Part shown: piece after piece, positions 38,642 to 48,362 of the stretch
Numbering within the stretch: position 1 is the stretch's first letter
How the letters are laid out: each line of letters begins with the position of its first letter
Assembly: GCA_017694875.1 (NCBI GenBank)
Contig: JADIMG010000097.1
Span: 1 to 64,000, forward strand
DNA from: Candidatus Gallipaludibacter merdavium
GTDB taxonomy: Bacteria > Bacteroidota > Bacteroidia > Bacteroidales > Paludibacteraceae
Direction of reading: 5' to 3'
DNA: 64,000 nucleotides
The notes under the pieces: model-generated
Database searches by the model: none
What the model saw: the letters and a program-made list of their open reading frames with translations, nothing else
Told to the model about the DNA's origin: nothing
Translations under genes and position numbers: made by a program

Positions 38642-38956
38642 TTACGCTACAATTTCTTTAACTAATATTTCAGTGAAGTTCTGACGGTGTCCGTTGCGTT
38701 TGCGGTAACCTTTACGACGTTTTTTGTGGAAAACGATTACCTTTTCACCACGAACATGTGACAATACTTCAGCCACTACTTTTGCTCCTTCAACGACAGG
38801 CGCACCTACTTTCACTTCGCCGTCTTTATCAAGCAACAATACTTTTTCAAATTCCACCTGAGAACCTCTTTCGGCCTCTTCCATACGGTGGATGAACAAA
38901 CGTCTTCCGGCTTCTGCCTTGAATTGTTGTCCAAGAATTTCTACAATTGCGTACAT
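38642..38956 (-). CDS. rplU: 50S ribosomal protein L21
   Basis: A 104-aa large subunit protein that binds 23S rRNA and needs L20 for assembly. Begins [19 protein letters not shown], with the basic [17 protein letters not shown] signature near the end. First gene of the rplU-rpmA operon; a promoter is at 39046-39053. Confidence 0.97.
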   Translation of the reverse strand: MYAIVEILGQQFKAEAGRRLFIHRMEEAERGSQVEFEKVLLLDKDGEVKVGAPVVEGAKVVAEVLSHVRGEKVIVFHKKRRKGYRKRNGHRQNFTEILVKEIVA

Positions 38957-38994
38957 TTAAACAAATAATTAAGAATTACATCGGTAAGGTGAGA

Positions 38995-39053
38995 CGTTAT
39001 CTTGCATAACGGAGCTTCTTTTTGACCTTATTCGAAAAGTGGGTGCAAAGGTA
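38995..39053 (-). promoter_or_regulatory. Promoter and leader hairpin of rplU-rpmA
   Basis: TACCTTTG (39053-39046, minus strand) fits the -7 consensus. In the roughly 85-base leader CGTTAT and ATAACG (38995-39011) form a small hairpin, a possible site of feedback control, by inference. Confidence 0.6.
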
Positions 39054-39213
39054 GAAATCTTTTTTCAAATAAACAACTATCGCAACCTATTATTTTGTAG
39101 TTACACATTTATTTTCAATACTTCTTATAATTCATGGCTGGCATATATTCATCCTTACACACAAAAATATGTAGGTTTTTCCTTTCATATTTCCAAAATA
39201 CAGATAAAAGCAT

Positions 39214-39221
39214 TACATTTG
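39214..39221 (+). promoter_or_regulatory. -7 promoter element of the TPR-ribH operon
   Basis: TACATTTG, a perfect consensus match, lies 80 bases upstream of the start at 39302 and within the 345-base divergent gap to rplU. Confidence 0.6.
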
Positions 39222-39301
39222 CAGACATTTTTACAATGGGTGATTTTAAATTACCTACACTAGAATTAATCATTAAATTAAGAACTTATACAAGACACAT
39301 C

Positions 39302-39988
39302 ATGGCAAAAGGTAAAAAACAAGCAGAAGTGGATGAAATGGCAAATGTAGAGCAAGCATTAACCACATCAGAAAAGTTTATTGAAAAGAACCAAAAACCT
39401 ATACTTTACACCGTACTGGTCATTGTACTTGTTGTATTGGGCGTTTTGGCTTTCCGTAATTTTTATATTGAGCCGAAAAACACAGAAGCCAACAACGCCA
39501 TTTATCCGGCACAATATTATTTCCAAGCAGATTCTTTCCGCTTAGCGCTGGAAGGTGACAACATGGATTGCATCGGTTTTGAAGCCATTGCCGACCAATA
39601 TGGCATAACCAAAGCTGGTAAACTGGCCAAATATTACGCTGGTGTATGCAACTATAAACTTGGCAACTATGAAGCAGCCATTGATTATCTGAAAAGCTTC
39701 AAGAGCAAGGACCAGAATGTAAGTTTAGCAGCCGAACAGTTGCTTGGCGACGCCTACATAGCTACAGACAATTTGGACGCTGCAGTTAAATGCTTCATGA
39801 ACGTTGGCAAGAAAGGCAACAACATCATCAGTCCAATGAGCTTAAAGAAAGCAGGTGCCGCTTACGAGACATTGGGTGACAAAGCCAACGCTCTTGCCGC
39901 TTACAAAGAAATCAAGCAAAGCTATCCTCAGAGTCAGGAAGCAATAGATATTGACAAATACATTGCCCGCCTTGAGCAAAGCAAATAA
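39302..39988 (+). CDS. Membrane-anchored TPR protein (YfgM/TPR_21-like)
   Basis: A 228-aa protein: short cytoplasmic lead (1-33), one transmembrane segment (about 34-53, [18 protein letters not shown]), then periplasmic tetratricopeptide repeats (about 95-225), for example [30 protein letters not shown]. This is the layout of YfgM, which links the Sec translocon with chaperones in E. coli; that role here is inferred. The start at 39302 ([12 protein letters not shown]) follows the promoter; earlier in-frame starts would precede it. It is 5 bases upstream of ribH. Confidence 0.8.
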   Translation: MAKGKKQAEVDEMANVEQALTTSEKFIEKNQKPILYTVLVIVLVVLGVLAFRNFYIEPKNTEANNAIYPAQYYFQADSFRLALEGDNMDCIGFEAIADQYGITKAGKLAKYYAGVCNYKLGNYEAAIDYLKSFKSKDQNVSLAAEQLLGDAYIATDNLDAAVKCFMNVGKKGNNIISPMSLKKAGAAYETLGDKANALAAYKEIKQSYPQSQEAIDIDKYIARLEQSK

Positions 39989-39993
39989 AAAAT

Positions 39994-40515
39994 ATGGCTA
40001 CAAAATACCATAACCTGTCTGCATACAACGCAGAAGAGCTTCCAAGCGCTGACATACTCAAACGTCAGCGCTATGCGATAGCCGTTGCCGACTGGAACAG
40101 CGATATTACCTATGCCTTATTGGATGGTGCATACGACACATTAGTTAAACATGGGGTGAAAGAAAAAAACATCAAGGTCGTACATGTGCCAGGTACATTT
40201 GAATTGACATACGCTTCCAATAAATTGCAATTGACAGGAGAGTACTCAGCCATCATTGCTATTGGCTGTGTCATACAAGGTGATACCCCGCACTTCGACT
40301 ACATTTGTCAAGGTGTGTCATACGGAATAAGCCAAATAAATGCATCTTTTATGGATAATGCCGGTATTATTTCACCAAGAAAAGGTCCTGTTATTTTCAG
40401 CGTATTGACTACACTCAACAAACAACAAGCATTGGAGCGCGCAGGAGGAAGTTTGGGGAACAAAGGTGTTGAAGGAGCAATAACTGCCATCAAAATGGCC
40501 AACCTGAAAATTTAG
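39994..40515 (+). CDS. ribH: 6,7-dimethyl-8-ribityllumazine synthase
   Basis: Penultimate enzyme of riboflavin synthesis; joins 5-amino-6-ribitylaminouracil with 3,4-dihydroxy-2-butanone 4-phosphate. The 173-aa protein has [12 protein letters not shown] and [22 protein letters not shown], the substrate-binding loops with the catalytic His in TPHFD. The N-terminal extension is a little long. Strong terminator after the gene. Confidence 0.96.
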   Translation: MATKYHNLSAYNAEELPSADILKRQRYAIAVADWNSDITYALLDGAYDTLVKHGVKEKNIKVVHVPGTFELTYASNKLQLTGEYSAIIAIGCVIQGDTPHFDYICQGVSYGISQINASFMDNAGIISPRKGPVIFSVLTTLNKQQALERAGGSLGNKGVEGAITAIKMANLKI

Positions 40516-40534
40516 ACGCACAACAAAAACATAA

Positions 40535-40572
40535 ATAAAAATAGCGGATGCTGAGCATCCGCTATTTTTATT
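40535..40572. terminator. Bidirectional terminator after ribH
   Basis: AAAAATAGCGGATGC (from 40537) pairs with GCATCCGCTATTTTT (to 40569). A and T runs on both sides let it serve ribH and the convergent lipoprotein gene. Confidence 0.88.
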
Positions 40573-40586
40573 ATCAAACTATATTA

Positions 40587-40850
40587 TTATTCGCAATTGG
40601 AATCAGGAGCGGCTACGGACGAAATGGTAATTGCATCTTCACTTACACCTGTAGCTTCTAAAGCAGCCTTAAGTTCATCTTCTTTATCCTTAATATTGTT
40701 CTTGGTCGCTCTCTCATAATAGGTAGTAGAATTTTCAATACCCAAGATTTTTGTTTTAACTGTAATCTTATAGCACATTTCTGTATCGCCACAAGAAGTA
40801 AATGCAATAGCAACGCAAGCTAATGCCATTCCTAAAAATAATTTTTTCAT
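40587..40850 (-). CDS. Small hypothetical lipoprotein
   Basis: An 87-aa protein with a lipoprotein signal (MKKLFLGMALACVAIAFTSCGD, lipid-modified Cys about residue 20) and a short mature part with charged stretch and terminal cysteine (DSNCE). I do not recognise a family. Promoter TACTTTTG at 40919-40926 supports the start at 40850 and rules out the longer frame. It stands alone between ribH and rnr. Confidence 0.65.
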   Translation of the reverse strand: MKKLFLGMALACVAIAFTSCGDTEMCYKITVKTKILGIENSTTYYERATKNNIKDKEDELKAALEATGVSEDAITISSVAAPDSNCE

Positions 40851-40918
40851 AATCCTATAAATTAAGCCCCTACTCTTTATTGGATTTTCGGGAAAACTCC
40901 ATCCGTATAACAATAGCA

Positions 40919-40926
40919 CAAAAGTA
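40919..40926 (-). promoter_or_regulatory. -7 promoter element of the small lipoprotein gene
   Basis: TACTTTTG on the minus strand, a perfect TAnnTTTG match, 68 bases upstream of the start codon. Confidence 0.6.
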
Positions 40927-41041
40927 CTATATATTATTCAAAGGAACAAATTCTCTACCCAAAACAAGTAAAAGAATTTGTTTTTACCCCTAACAGAGCT
41001 CAAAATTAACATTTTGCACAAGTTGTTGATTCCAATAAAAG

Positions 41042-41072
41042 TTGCTGAATCAACAAATAATACGTACTTTTG
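41042..41072 (+). promoter_or_regulatory. Promoter of the rnr-sufE operon
   Basis: TTG (41042-41044), 20 bases, TACTTTTG (41065-41072), 67 bases upstream of the rnr start at 41140. Confidence 0.68.
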
Positions 41073-41139
41073 TCAATTGACAATAAACAAGAAGACACCG
41101 AACACAAATCAAGTTTTTCTTATAATAAAACAGACAGCT

Positions 41140-43365
41140 ATGAAAAAAAAAGACAAAACAAAAAAGAATGGGCTGAAGAAAAACGAATTAGCCCGCAATA
41201 TAATAGCCGTTTTCAAAGAAAATCCAGACAAGACATTTAATTACAAGCAACTATCCTCTCTATTCGGCATCAAAGGCGATTCTCAAAGAATTATCGTAAA
41301 CGACATACTATACGAACTTCGTGACGAAGACGTTCTCACTGAAGTTGCACGCGGGAAGTTCAAACTCAACTCCAGAGACGGCTATATTACAGGAACCATC
41401 GAACGACGTGGCGTCAAGACCTATCTTCTCCCGGAAGACGGCGGTGAAGAAGTGTTTATACCCGAACGAAAAACCAATCATGCGATGAACGGTGACTTCG
41501 TCAATGTATATTTATATGCAAGAAGACGCGGCCATCCCCTGGAGGGAGAAGTGGTAGAAGTCATCAAGAGAGCCAAAGATACATTTGTCGGCATTCTAGA
41601 GAAAAGCAATATCGGCATGTTCCTGCTCTTGGACAACAAAATAGCAACAAATGACATTTTCATAGCTCCACAAAACTTACATGGCGCTAAAGAAGGGCAA
41701 AAAGCTGTGGTAAAACTTCTTACGTGGAAACCAGATGCACGCTATCCCGAAGGTGAAGTAATTGACATTTTAGGAAATGTGGGCGACAACAACACAGAAA
41801 TGCATGCCATTTTAGCGGAATTTGGCCTACCATACAGGTATCCGAAAGACGTAGAAGATGCGGCCGATAAAATCAGCGATGATATACCACAAGAAGAAAT
41901 AGCCAAACGGCGTGACATGCGTAATGTTTGCACGTTTACCATTGACCCGGCCGATGCCAAGGATTTTGACGATGCACTTTCCATTCGCCAGGCAGATAAC
42001 GGCATGTGGGAAATAGGTGTACACATTGCCGACGTTTCGTATTATGTAAAACCTGGTAGCATTATTGACAAGGAAGCCTATAAAAGAGCTACTTCGGTCT
42101 ATTTGGTAGACCGGACCGTACCTATGTTGCCGGAACATCTTTGCAATGGTGTATGTTCGCTTCGTCCTGACGAAGACAAGCTATGCCACTCCGTCATTTT
42201 CATGATGGACAATGAAGCCAATGTGCACCATTACGAAATATGCCACACGGTCATACGCAGCAACAGAAGGTTTACTTATGAAGAGGCTCAATCTGTGATT
42301 GAGACTGGACTAGGAGATTGTGCAGAAGAAATCAATACGCTGAACCGCCTGGCACAAATCCTTCGCAAGCAACGGTTTGAACATGGAGCCATAGCATTTG
42401 AACGGGTAGAAGTTAAATTTAAAATCGATGAAAAAGGCAAGCCGTTAGGTGTTTACTTCAAAGAAGCCAAAGAGGCTAACAAATTAATCGAGGAATTTAT
42501 GTTGCTGGCCAACAAGACCACAGCTGCCCATATAGGAAAACCCGGAAAAGGCAGAAAGGCAAAGACTTTTGTCTATCGTGTTCATGACCAACCCAATCCC
42601 GACAAGCTGGCCTCATTCTCCAACTTTATCAAACGCTTTGGCTACAGCGTGAAAACGACCGGCAAAAAAGAGCAGGTATCCAGCTCCATCAACCATTTGT
42701 TGGACGAAGTACAAGGAAAGAAAGAACAAAATCTCATTGAGACACTGGCAGTCCGCTCTATGGCAAAAGCTGTCTATTCTACCTTCAATATCGGTCACTA
42801 CGGCCTGGCATTTGACTATTACACCCATTTTACATCTCCCATCCGGCGTTATCCAGACGTGATGGTTCACCGCCTGCTCGACCTCTATTCAGAAGGAGGT
42901 AAAAGTGTGAGCACAGAAACATATGAGGACTATTGCCAACACTGTTCCGACATGGAACAACTCGCAGCCAATGCAGAACGTGCCTCCATTAAATACAAGC
43001 AGGTAGAATTTATGGCAGACCATCTGGGACAACTTTTTGAGGGTGTCATATCCGGCGTAACCGAATGGGGAGTCTATGTTGAACTGAACGACAACAAATG
43101 TGAGGGCATGATTCCTATACGCGATTTGGGTGAAAACGATTATTTTTTCTTTGACGAACAAAACTACTGCGTTGTAGGCAGAAGAAGTAACCGCAAATTC
43201 CAATTGGGCGACCCAATTACCGTAAGGGTTGTAAGAGCCGACCTCATCAAAAAGCAGTTGGATTTTGCTTTGCCTGAAACAAAAGTCAACACGCCCAAAA
43301 GAACACCCAAAGTTGAAACAAACAAAAAAAACTATACACATAAAAACAAAAAGAGAAGAAGATGA
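41140..43365 (+). CDS. rnr: Ribonuclease R (RNB family 3'-5' exoribonuclease)
   Basis: Degrades structured RNA in the cytoplasm; 741 aa. An N-terminal winged-helix part (about 12-75), cold-shock domains (about 80-220), the RNB catalytic domain with DPADAKDFDDA (Asp269, Asp275, Asp277, Asp278 as metal ligands) and the C-terminal S1 domain (about 625-710) are visible; the tail is Lys/Arg-rich. The start at 41140 (MKKKDKTKKNG) lies after the promoter; longer in-frame starts precede it. It overlaps sufE by 4 bases. Confidence 0.95.
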   Translation: MKKKDKTKKNGLKKNELARNIIAVFKENPDKTFNYKQLSSLFGIKGDSQRIIVNDILYELRDEDVLTEVARGKFKLNSRDGYITGTIERRGVKTYLLPEDGGEEVFIPERKTNHAMNGDFVNVYLYARRRGHPLEGEVVEVIKRAKDTFVGILEKSNIGMFLLLDNKIATNDIFIAPQNLHGAKEGQKAVVKLLTWKPDARYPEGEVIDILGNVGDNNTEMHAILAEFGLPYRYPKDVEDAADKISDDIPQEEIAKRRDMRNVCTFTIDPADAKDFDDALSIRQADNGMWEIGVHIADVSYYVKPGSIIDKEAYKRATSVYLVDRTVPMLPEHLCNGVCSLRPDEDKLCHSVIFMMDNEANVHHYEICHTVIRSNRRFTYEEAQSVIETGLGDCAEEINTLNRLAQILRKQRFEHGAIAFERVEVKFKIDEKGKPLGVYFKEAKEANKLIEEFMLLANKTTAAHIGKPGKGRKAKTFVYRVHDQPNPDKLASFSNFIKRFGYSVKTTGKKEQVSSSINHLLDEVQGKKEQNLIETLAVRSMAKAVYSTFNIGHYGLAFDYYTHFTSPIRRYPDVMVHRLLDLYSEGGKSVSTETYEDYCQHCSDMEQLAANAERASIKYKQVEFMADHLGQLFEGVISGVTEWGVYVELNDNKCEGMIPIRDLGENDYFFFDEQNYCVVGRRSNRKFQLGDPITVRVVRADLIKKQLDFALPETKVNTPKRTPKVETNKKNYTHKNKKRRR

Positions 43366-43787
43366 AAACAATCAACGAAGCACAAGACGAAATTATAGAA
43401 GAATTTTCTGCGTTTGACGATTGGATGGACAAATACAGCCTTATCATTGACATGGGCAAGAATCTGGCTCCATTGGACCCGGCATTAAAAACTCCACAAA
43501 ACCGTATTGAAGGCTGCCAAAGCAATGTATGGCTGGATGCACAATATAATAACGGTATCATAACCTTTACCGCCGACAGCGATGCCATATTGGTGAAGGG
43601 AATTGTATCTCTGTTGGTCAACCTTCTATCAGGTCGCACACCTGACGAAATATTGAATGCGGACTTGTATTTCATACAGAAAATCGGACTGAACGAGCAT
43701 TTGTCACCCACCAGAAGCAATGGTTTGTTAGCCATGGTCAAACAAATGAAGATGTATGCACTCGCATTCAAGGCTAAAGCACAATAA
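43362..43787 (+). CDS. sufE: SufE-family sulfur acceptor
   Basis: A 141-aa protein that takes persulfide sulfur from SufS and passes it to the SufBCD scaffold. The acceptor Cys52 is in RIEGCQSNVW, as Cys51 in E. coli SufE. Its start overlaps the rnr stop (ATGA), an odd partnership; the matching sufS is at 3950-5167. Confidence 0.93.
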   Translation: MKTINEAQDEIIEEFSAFDDWMDKYSLIIDMGKNLAPLDPALKTPQNRIEGCQSNVWLDAQYNNGIITFTADSDAILVKGIVSLLVNLLSGRTPDEILNADLYFIQKIGLNEHLSPTRSNGLLAMVKQMKMYALAFKAKAQ

Positions 43788-43832
43788 ACAACATTAACCT
43801 CAAAACAATACTCATCCAAAAATCACACAGCA

Positions 43833-45953
43833 ATGAACATCAAACAAATTGTAACCATTATGGCAGGAACATCACTCCTCGTAACCGGATGTGCCCAACA
43901 AGAGAAAATCCATTATCCGCAAGCCAAAACGGATAATGTTACGGACGTCTATTTCGGTACAGAAGTAGCCGACCCTTACAGATGGCTGGAAAATGACACC
44001 ACCGCTGAAGTGGCTGCATGGGTAAAGGCTGAAAACGAGATTACGCAGAACTATCTGAGCAAGATACCTTTCCGCAACCAGCTCAAACAAAGACTGACCG
44101 ACTTGGTCAACTACGAAAAGATAAGTGCCCCCGTAAAAAGACACGGCAAATATTACTTCTCCAAAAACGACGGCTTGCAAAACCAAAGCGTCCTTTACGT
44201 AAAGGAAACCCTTGACGCAGAACCAACTGTTGTTCTTGACCCCAACAAACTGTCGGAAGACGGAACCGTGGCACTTAACGGCACCTCCATTTCCAATGAC
44301 GGAAAATACATGGCCTACATGATTTCACGCAGCGGAAGCGACTGGGTAGAAATTTTTGTCATTAACCTGGAAACCATGGAAACGCTGAAAGACCATATCC
44401 AATGGGCTAAATTCACCGGAGCTGAATGGCGTGGAGACGGTTTCTATTATAGCGCCTACGATGCACCGGAAGAAGGAAAAGAATATTCCAATGTCAACGA
44501 ATATCACAAAATCTATTATCACAAAATCGGTACAGAACAAAAGGACGATATTCTTGTATATGAAAACAAGCAATATCCGAAACGTTTCTACTCAGCAGAG
44601 ACAAGCGACGATGAAAATTTCCTCTTTGTATATGAATCCGGTGCAGGAAACGGCAACCGTCTTTTCTTCAAGGATTTGAGAAAACCCAATACTTCATTCA
44701 TTGAAATTGCCTCCAACGATGCCTATGCTTACGGCTTCCTTGAATCATTTGGCGACGAGCTGTATTTCTCAACCAACGATGGTGCCCCTAAGTACCGCGT
44801 GATGAAGACAACTGCCGACAAGTCACAATTCGCCAACTGGACAGACGTAATTCCTGAGAGCGAGAATGTATTGGAAGGCGTCCGCTTTATTGATGACAAG
44901 ATGGTGTTGACCTATCTGAAAGATGCCGCTGACCATGCCTATGTCTACACACGTGATGGTCAATTGGTGCATGAAGTCAAATTACCTACTTTAGGAACTG
45001 TAGGCTTTACCGGTCAAAAAGGAGAAAAAGAGGCCTTCTATACCTTTACCTCTTTCACCTATCCTCCTACCATATACAAATATGACATTGACAACAATAC
45101 TTCAGAGAAATATCTGGAACCAAGTGTAAAATTCAATCCAGATGAGTTTGTTACCGAACAATTATTCTTCAACAGCAAAGACGGCACACGTATACCTATG
45201 TTTATCGTGTATAAGAAAGGCATGGAGAAAAATGGACAGAATCCGGTGCAAATCTATGGTTACGGAGGATTCAACATCAGTCTTACCCCGACGTTTGGTG
45301 TATCACGCATTCCGTTTATTGAAAACGGCGGTATCTTTGCCATGGTTAACTTGCGCGGTGGTGGAGAATATGGTGAAGAATGGCACCTTGCCGGCACCAA
45401 GATGCATAAGCAGAATGTATTTGACGACTTTATTGCCGCTGCCGAATATCTGATTAGCGAAAACTATACTTCCAAAGGCCATATCGGTATTATGGGCGGT
45501 TCCAATGGTGGGCTTTTGGTGGGTGCTGTCGTTAACCAACGTCCTGACCTGTACACTGTGGCCGTACCCGCAGTTGGTGTAATGGATATGTTGCGTTACC
45601 ACAAATTTACCATTGGTTGGAACTGGGCAAGCGACTATGGCACCAGCGAAGACAGCAAAGAAATGTTTGAATATCTGAAAGCCTACTCACCGCTGCACAA
45701 CATCAAGAATGACGGCACTCCTTATCCTGCCATTCTGATTACCACTGCCGACCATGACGACCGTGTTGTTCCTGCTCACTCTTTCAAATATGCCGCCACT
45801 TTGCAAGCCAGCAATACGGGTGATGCGCCGAAGCTCATCCGCATTGACAGCAAAGCCGGACACGGAGCAGGCAAACCTATCAGCAAGCAAATTGATGAAT
45901 GGACAGACTATTATGCCTTTACCATGTATAACTTGGGCATGAGCATGAAATAG
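43833..45953 (+). CDS. Prolyl oligopeptidase (S9A) lipoprotein
   Basis: A 706-aa serine peptidase that cuts short peptides after proline. A lipoprotein signal ends LLVTGCAQQ (Cys about 20), so it sits in the periplasm or outer membrane. N-terminal beta-propeller (about 75-410) gates the alpha/beta-hydrolase domain; the triad is Ser557 (MGGSNGG), Asp643 (DHDDRVVP) and His677 (AGHGAGKP). 45 bases after sufE. Confidence 0.94.
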   Translation: MNIKQIVTIMAGTSLLVTGCAQQEKIHYPQAKTDNVTDVYFGTEVADPYRWLENDTTAEVAAWVKAENEITQNYLSKIPFRNQLKQRLTDLVNYEKISAPVKRHGKYYFSKNDGLQNQSVLYVKETLDAEPTVVLDPNKLSEDGTVALNGTSISNDGKYMAYMISRSGSDWVEIFVINLETMETLKDHIQWAKFTGAEWRGDGFYYSAYDAPEEGKEYSNVNEYHKIYYHKIGTEQKDDILVYENKQYPKRFYSAETSDDENFLFVYESGAGNGNRLFFKDLRKPNTSFIEIASNDAYAYGFLESFGDELYFSTNDGAPKYRVMKTTADKSQFANWTDVIPESENVLEGVRFIDDKMVLTYLKDAADHAYVYTRDGQLVHEVKLPTLGTVGFTGQKGEKEAFYTFTSFTYPPTIYKYDIDNNTSEKYLEPSVKFNPDEFVTEQLFFNSKDGTRIPMFIVYKKGMEKNGQNPVQIYGYGGFNISLTPTFGVSRIPFIENGGIFAMVNLRGGGEYGEEWHLAGTKMHKQNVFDDFIAAAEYLISENYTSKGHIGIMGGSNGGLLVGAVVNQRPDLYTVAVPAVGVMDMLRYHKFTIGWNWASDYGTSEDSKEMFEYLKAYSPLHNIKNDGTPYPAILITTADHDDRVVPAHSFKYAATLQASNTGDAPKLIRIDSKAGHGAGKPISKQIDEWTDYYAFTMYNLGMSMK

Positions 45954-45995
45954 AAGCCATATATACTAACAAAAATTGATTATCAAGGTTTTAAT

Positions 45996-46895
45996 ATGAC
46001 TGCCAAGACAGAATTTGACACTGAAATTTTAAGAAGAATAGAAAATGGTGAAGATTATGCTTTTCCTGGGGAATTGTGGAAAGAGAAATCTTGCGCAATA
46101 TTATGGAAAGGTTATGATTTCAAAAAGCCATATCTAGACTCAACGGCGCAAGAAATTTTAAAGTACTTTAATCAGAGTGTTTTACAACAAATCAATGGAG
46201 AAAAATATCGAGAATTTACTAAAGGGACTTTTTTCTCTTGTGGTTCCTCTGCTCGCTTAGCAATGTATTCTTTTACGCAACTAGAAGATTTGAGCAAAAA
46301 AGTACGTAAGAATATAGACTATATAAAAATCGATGGAATTGGTCACACTATCATATCTGAGATAGAGAAAGCCTTACCTATTTATAATACTACTCATCAA
46401 TACATTACCAATGCAAATCTTGATGTAGTACTTAAATATGAGGATAAAGATATATACTTCATTGAAGTAAAGTGCCACGAAATTTTTGATAGTCACAGGC
46501 TGGAATTTAGCAATAAATACTCTGAAATATTAAAGAAGAAATTTGAGATAGATATTACTGAACGAAAGATTCAGTACAAAGATTTCCGAATTGAGAAATT
46601 TAAAAGATTTGATTTTAAACAACTCATTTGCCACCTATACGGAATAAGCCAATATGATTACCCTGGGATAAAACATCTTATATACATGTTCTATTTTCCA
46701 AAAGAATGGCAAAATGGGAAGTTTGCTAAGGTATTCAAAGAACTTAACGAAGAATTAGTCAGAGTCAAAGAATTTGTGAACAATTATTATCCAAACATTG
46801 AATTCGGATATTTTTTCGCTGAGAGATTTAATACCATTCTAGAAATCAATCAACAAAACCATTCTTGCTTGCACTATCCAACAAATGATATTTAA
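45996..46895 (+). CDS. Orphan PD-(D/E)XK-like nuclease, hypothetical
   Basis: A 299-aa protein of no certain family. NANLDVVLKYEDKDIYFIEVKCHE (about 143-166) has the spacing Asp...Glu-x-Lys of PD-(D/E)XK nucleases; some uncharacterised putative restriction endonucleases of Bacteroidetes (for example the PGN_0703 type) look similar, but I cannot confirm that. Base composition is striking: the line at 46501-46560 has 14 of 60 G+C, against 28 of 60 at 45301-45360 in the neighbouring peptidase gene. It lacks an adjacent methyltransferase. Probably acquired; function unknown. Confidence 0.6.
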   Translation: MTAKTEFDTEILRRIENGEDYAFPGELWKEKSCAILWKGYDFKKPYLDSTAQEILKYFNQSVLQQINGEKYREFTKGTFFSCGSSARLAMYSFTQLEDLSKKVRKNIDYIKIDGIGHTIISEIEKALPIYNTTHQYITNANLDVVLKYEDKDIYFIEVKCHEIFDSHRLEFSNKYSEILKKKFEIDITERKIQYKDFRIEKFKRFDFKQLICHLYGISQYDYPGIKHLIYMFYFPKEWQNGKFAKVFKELNEELVRVKEFVNNYYPNIEFGYFFAERFNTILEINQQNHSCLHYPTNDI

Positions 46896-46943
46896 TGTTT
46901 GAGATTCTCTATATTTAAGTGTTAGATAAAGCAAAACAAGAAC

Positions 46944-46982
46944 AAACCCTATCAAACTCCATTTCAGGTAATGATAGGGTTT
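46944..46982 (+). terminator. Terminator-like hairpin after the orphan nuclease gene
   Basis: AAACCCTATCA (46944-46954) pairs perfectly with TGATAGGGTTT (46972-46982). Only a weak T run follows, so termination is likely but not certain. Confidence 0.55.
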
Positions 46983-47114
46983 AACTATATACTCATACTC
47001 AAGCAAGCCACATACTCATCAACAAGTATCAACTCAGACGAAGAAATCAAATTAAATCCATATGAAATAAGAGCAAAAACGCACCCATCCATTCTGATTA
47101 CAGAGAAAAATCCG

Positions 47115-47122
47115 TACATTCG
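47115..47122 (+). promoter_or_regulatory. -7-like element of the nucleotidase/mgsA operon
   Basis: TACATTCG differs from the consensus TAnnTTTG by one base and lies 20 bases upstream of the chosen start at 47142, giving a leader of about 13 bases. Confidence 0.45.
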
Positions 47123-47141
47123 CAGAAAAATCCTACGTTCT

Positions 47142-47885
47142 ATGAAATATCTGATTAGTTCCATAGGTCTATTATTGGCATTGACCGCATGCGTAAAACA
47201 ACCCGTAAAATATCAAGCAAACCTTGACAAAATAGCCGTAGCTTCATGGGCAGACAGTTTGCCCGACACTGGATATGAGCAAGTGCTTGCCCCCTATAAG
47301 CAATCGCTCGACGAACAAATGGACCGTACCATTGGAGAAGCCGCACAAACACTGAGTGCCTATACGCCAGAAAGTCCATTGTCCAATTGGGCTGCCGATG
47401 CACTGCGTGATGCTGCCACAGCTTTTATCGGTCAACCAGCAGACATTGGTGTAGTCAATATGGGCGGACTGCGTTGCGACATTCCACAAGGCACCATCAC
47501 CTTACGTCGCATGTTTGAATTGATGCCATTTGACAACCAATTGACCATTGTATGGCTGAAAGGCAAGGACATCGTGGATTTGTGCCAAGGCTTTGCCCGT
47601 TTTGGCGGTCAAGGCGTATCCGGCCTTTCCTTTACCTTATCAGGCGAACAGGCTACCGACATTAAAATTCACGGACAGGAAGTTCATCCAGAGCAGGAAT
47701 ACAGCATCAGCACCAACGACTATCTTGTAGCCGGCAATGACGACATGATGCCGCTGACCCGCTACACCAAGCGTACCGATACGGGCATAACCGTACGCGA
47801 TGCCTTTATCAACGCTGTGAAAAAAGCCACTCAAGAAGGTAAAGCAATAGACGCAAAAATCGAAGGAAGAATCATTGTAAAATAA
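47142..47885 (+). CDS. 5'-nucleotidase C-terminal domain lipoprotein
   Basis: A 247-aa lipoprotein (signal ending LLALTACVK, Cys about 17) that contains only the C-terminal substrate-binding domain of UshA-type 5'-nucleotidases: PESPLSNWAADALRDAA, NMGGLRCDIPQGTITLRRMFELMPFDNQL, GGVSGLSF-like and SISTNDYLVAGNDD. It has no metallophosphatase domain; that half is encoded separately at 48362-49198, so the enzyme is split into two genes. The start at 47142 is chosen for the signal peptide. Confidence 0.85.
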   Translation: MKYLISSIGLLLALTACVKQPVKYQANLDKIAVASWADSLPDTGYEQVLAPYKQSLDEQMDRTIGEAAQTLSAYTPESPLSNWAADALRDAATAFIGQPADIGVVNMGGLRCDIPQGTITLRRMFELMPFDNQLTIVWLKGKDIVDLCQGFARFGGQGVSGLSFTLSGEQATDIKIHGQEVHPEQEYSISTNDYLVAGNDDMMPLTRYTKRTDTGITVRDAFINAVKKATQEGKAIDAKIEGRIIVK

Positions 47886-47903
47886 CAATAAACAGATAAC
47901 AAC

Positions 47904-48362
47904 ATGAAAAGAAAACTCACCATCGCACTTGTTGCACACGACCAAAGAAAAGTAGATATGGTTGAATGGGCCGTATATAACGCAGAAATGCTCTCACAAC
48001 ATCACCTTGTTTGCACGGGTACTACCGGCAGCCTTATCCAAGAAGCATTCGACAAGCAAGGAATCAATGTAACCGTTCAATGCATGCACTCCGGCCCACT
48101 TGGAGGCGATGCTGAAATTGCCGCTATGGTTGTCCGTCACGAAATAGACCTTGCCGTTTTCCTCATTGACGATCTGAACCCACAGCCCCACGAAGCCGAC
48201 ATACAAATGTTGTTGCGTCAATGCCGTGTGCACAATGTACCCATTGCCTGCAATCGATACAGTGCCGACTTAATGATTACCAGCACCCTATGGGACAATG
48301 AAGATTATGTTCCATCCGAACCGAAATATGTACCATTTGACCGCAGCAAACTACATTTCTAA
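47904..48362 (+). CDS. mgsA: Methylglyoxal synthase
   Basis: A 152-aa cytoplasmic enzyme that turns dihydroxyacetone phosphate into methylglyoxal, releasing phosphate as a bypass of lower glycolysis. The SGPLGGDAEIAA stretch holds the catalytic Asp69, and DDLNPQPHEAD holds His96. Lies between the two halves of a 5'-nucleotidase; its stop overlaps the next start by 1 base (TAATG), so it is part of the same operon. The shared theme may be phosphate release or balance. Confidence 0.95.
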   Translation: MKRKLTIALVAHDQRKVDMVEWAVYNAEMLSQHHLVCTGTTGSLIQEAFDKQGINVTVQCMHSGPLGGDAEIAAMVVRHEIDLAVFLIDDLNPQPHEADIQMLLRQCRVHNVPIACNRYSADLMITSTLWDNEDYVPSEPKYVPFDRSKLHF

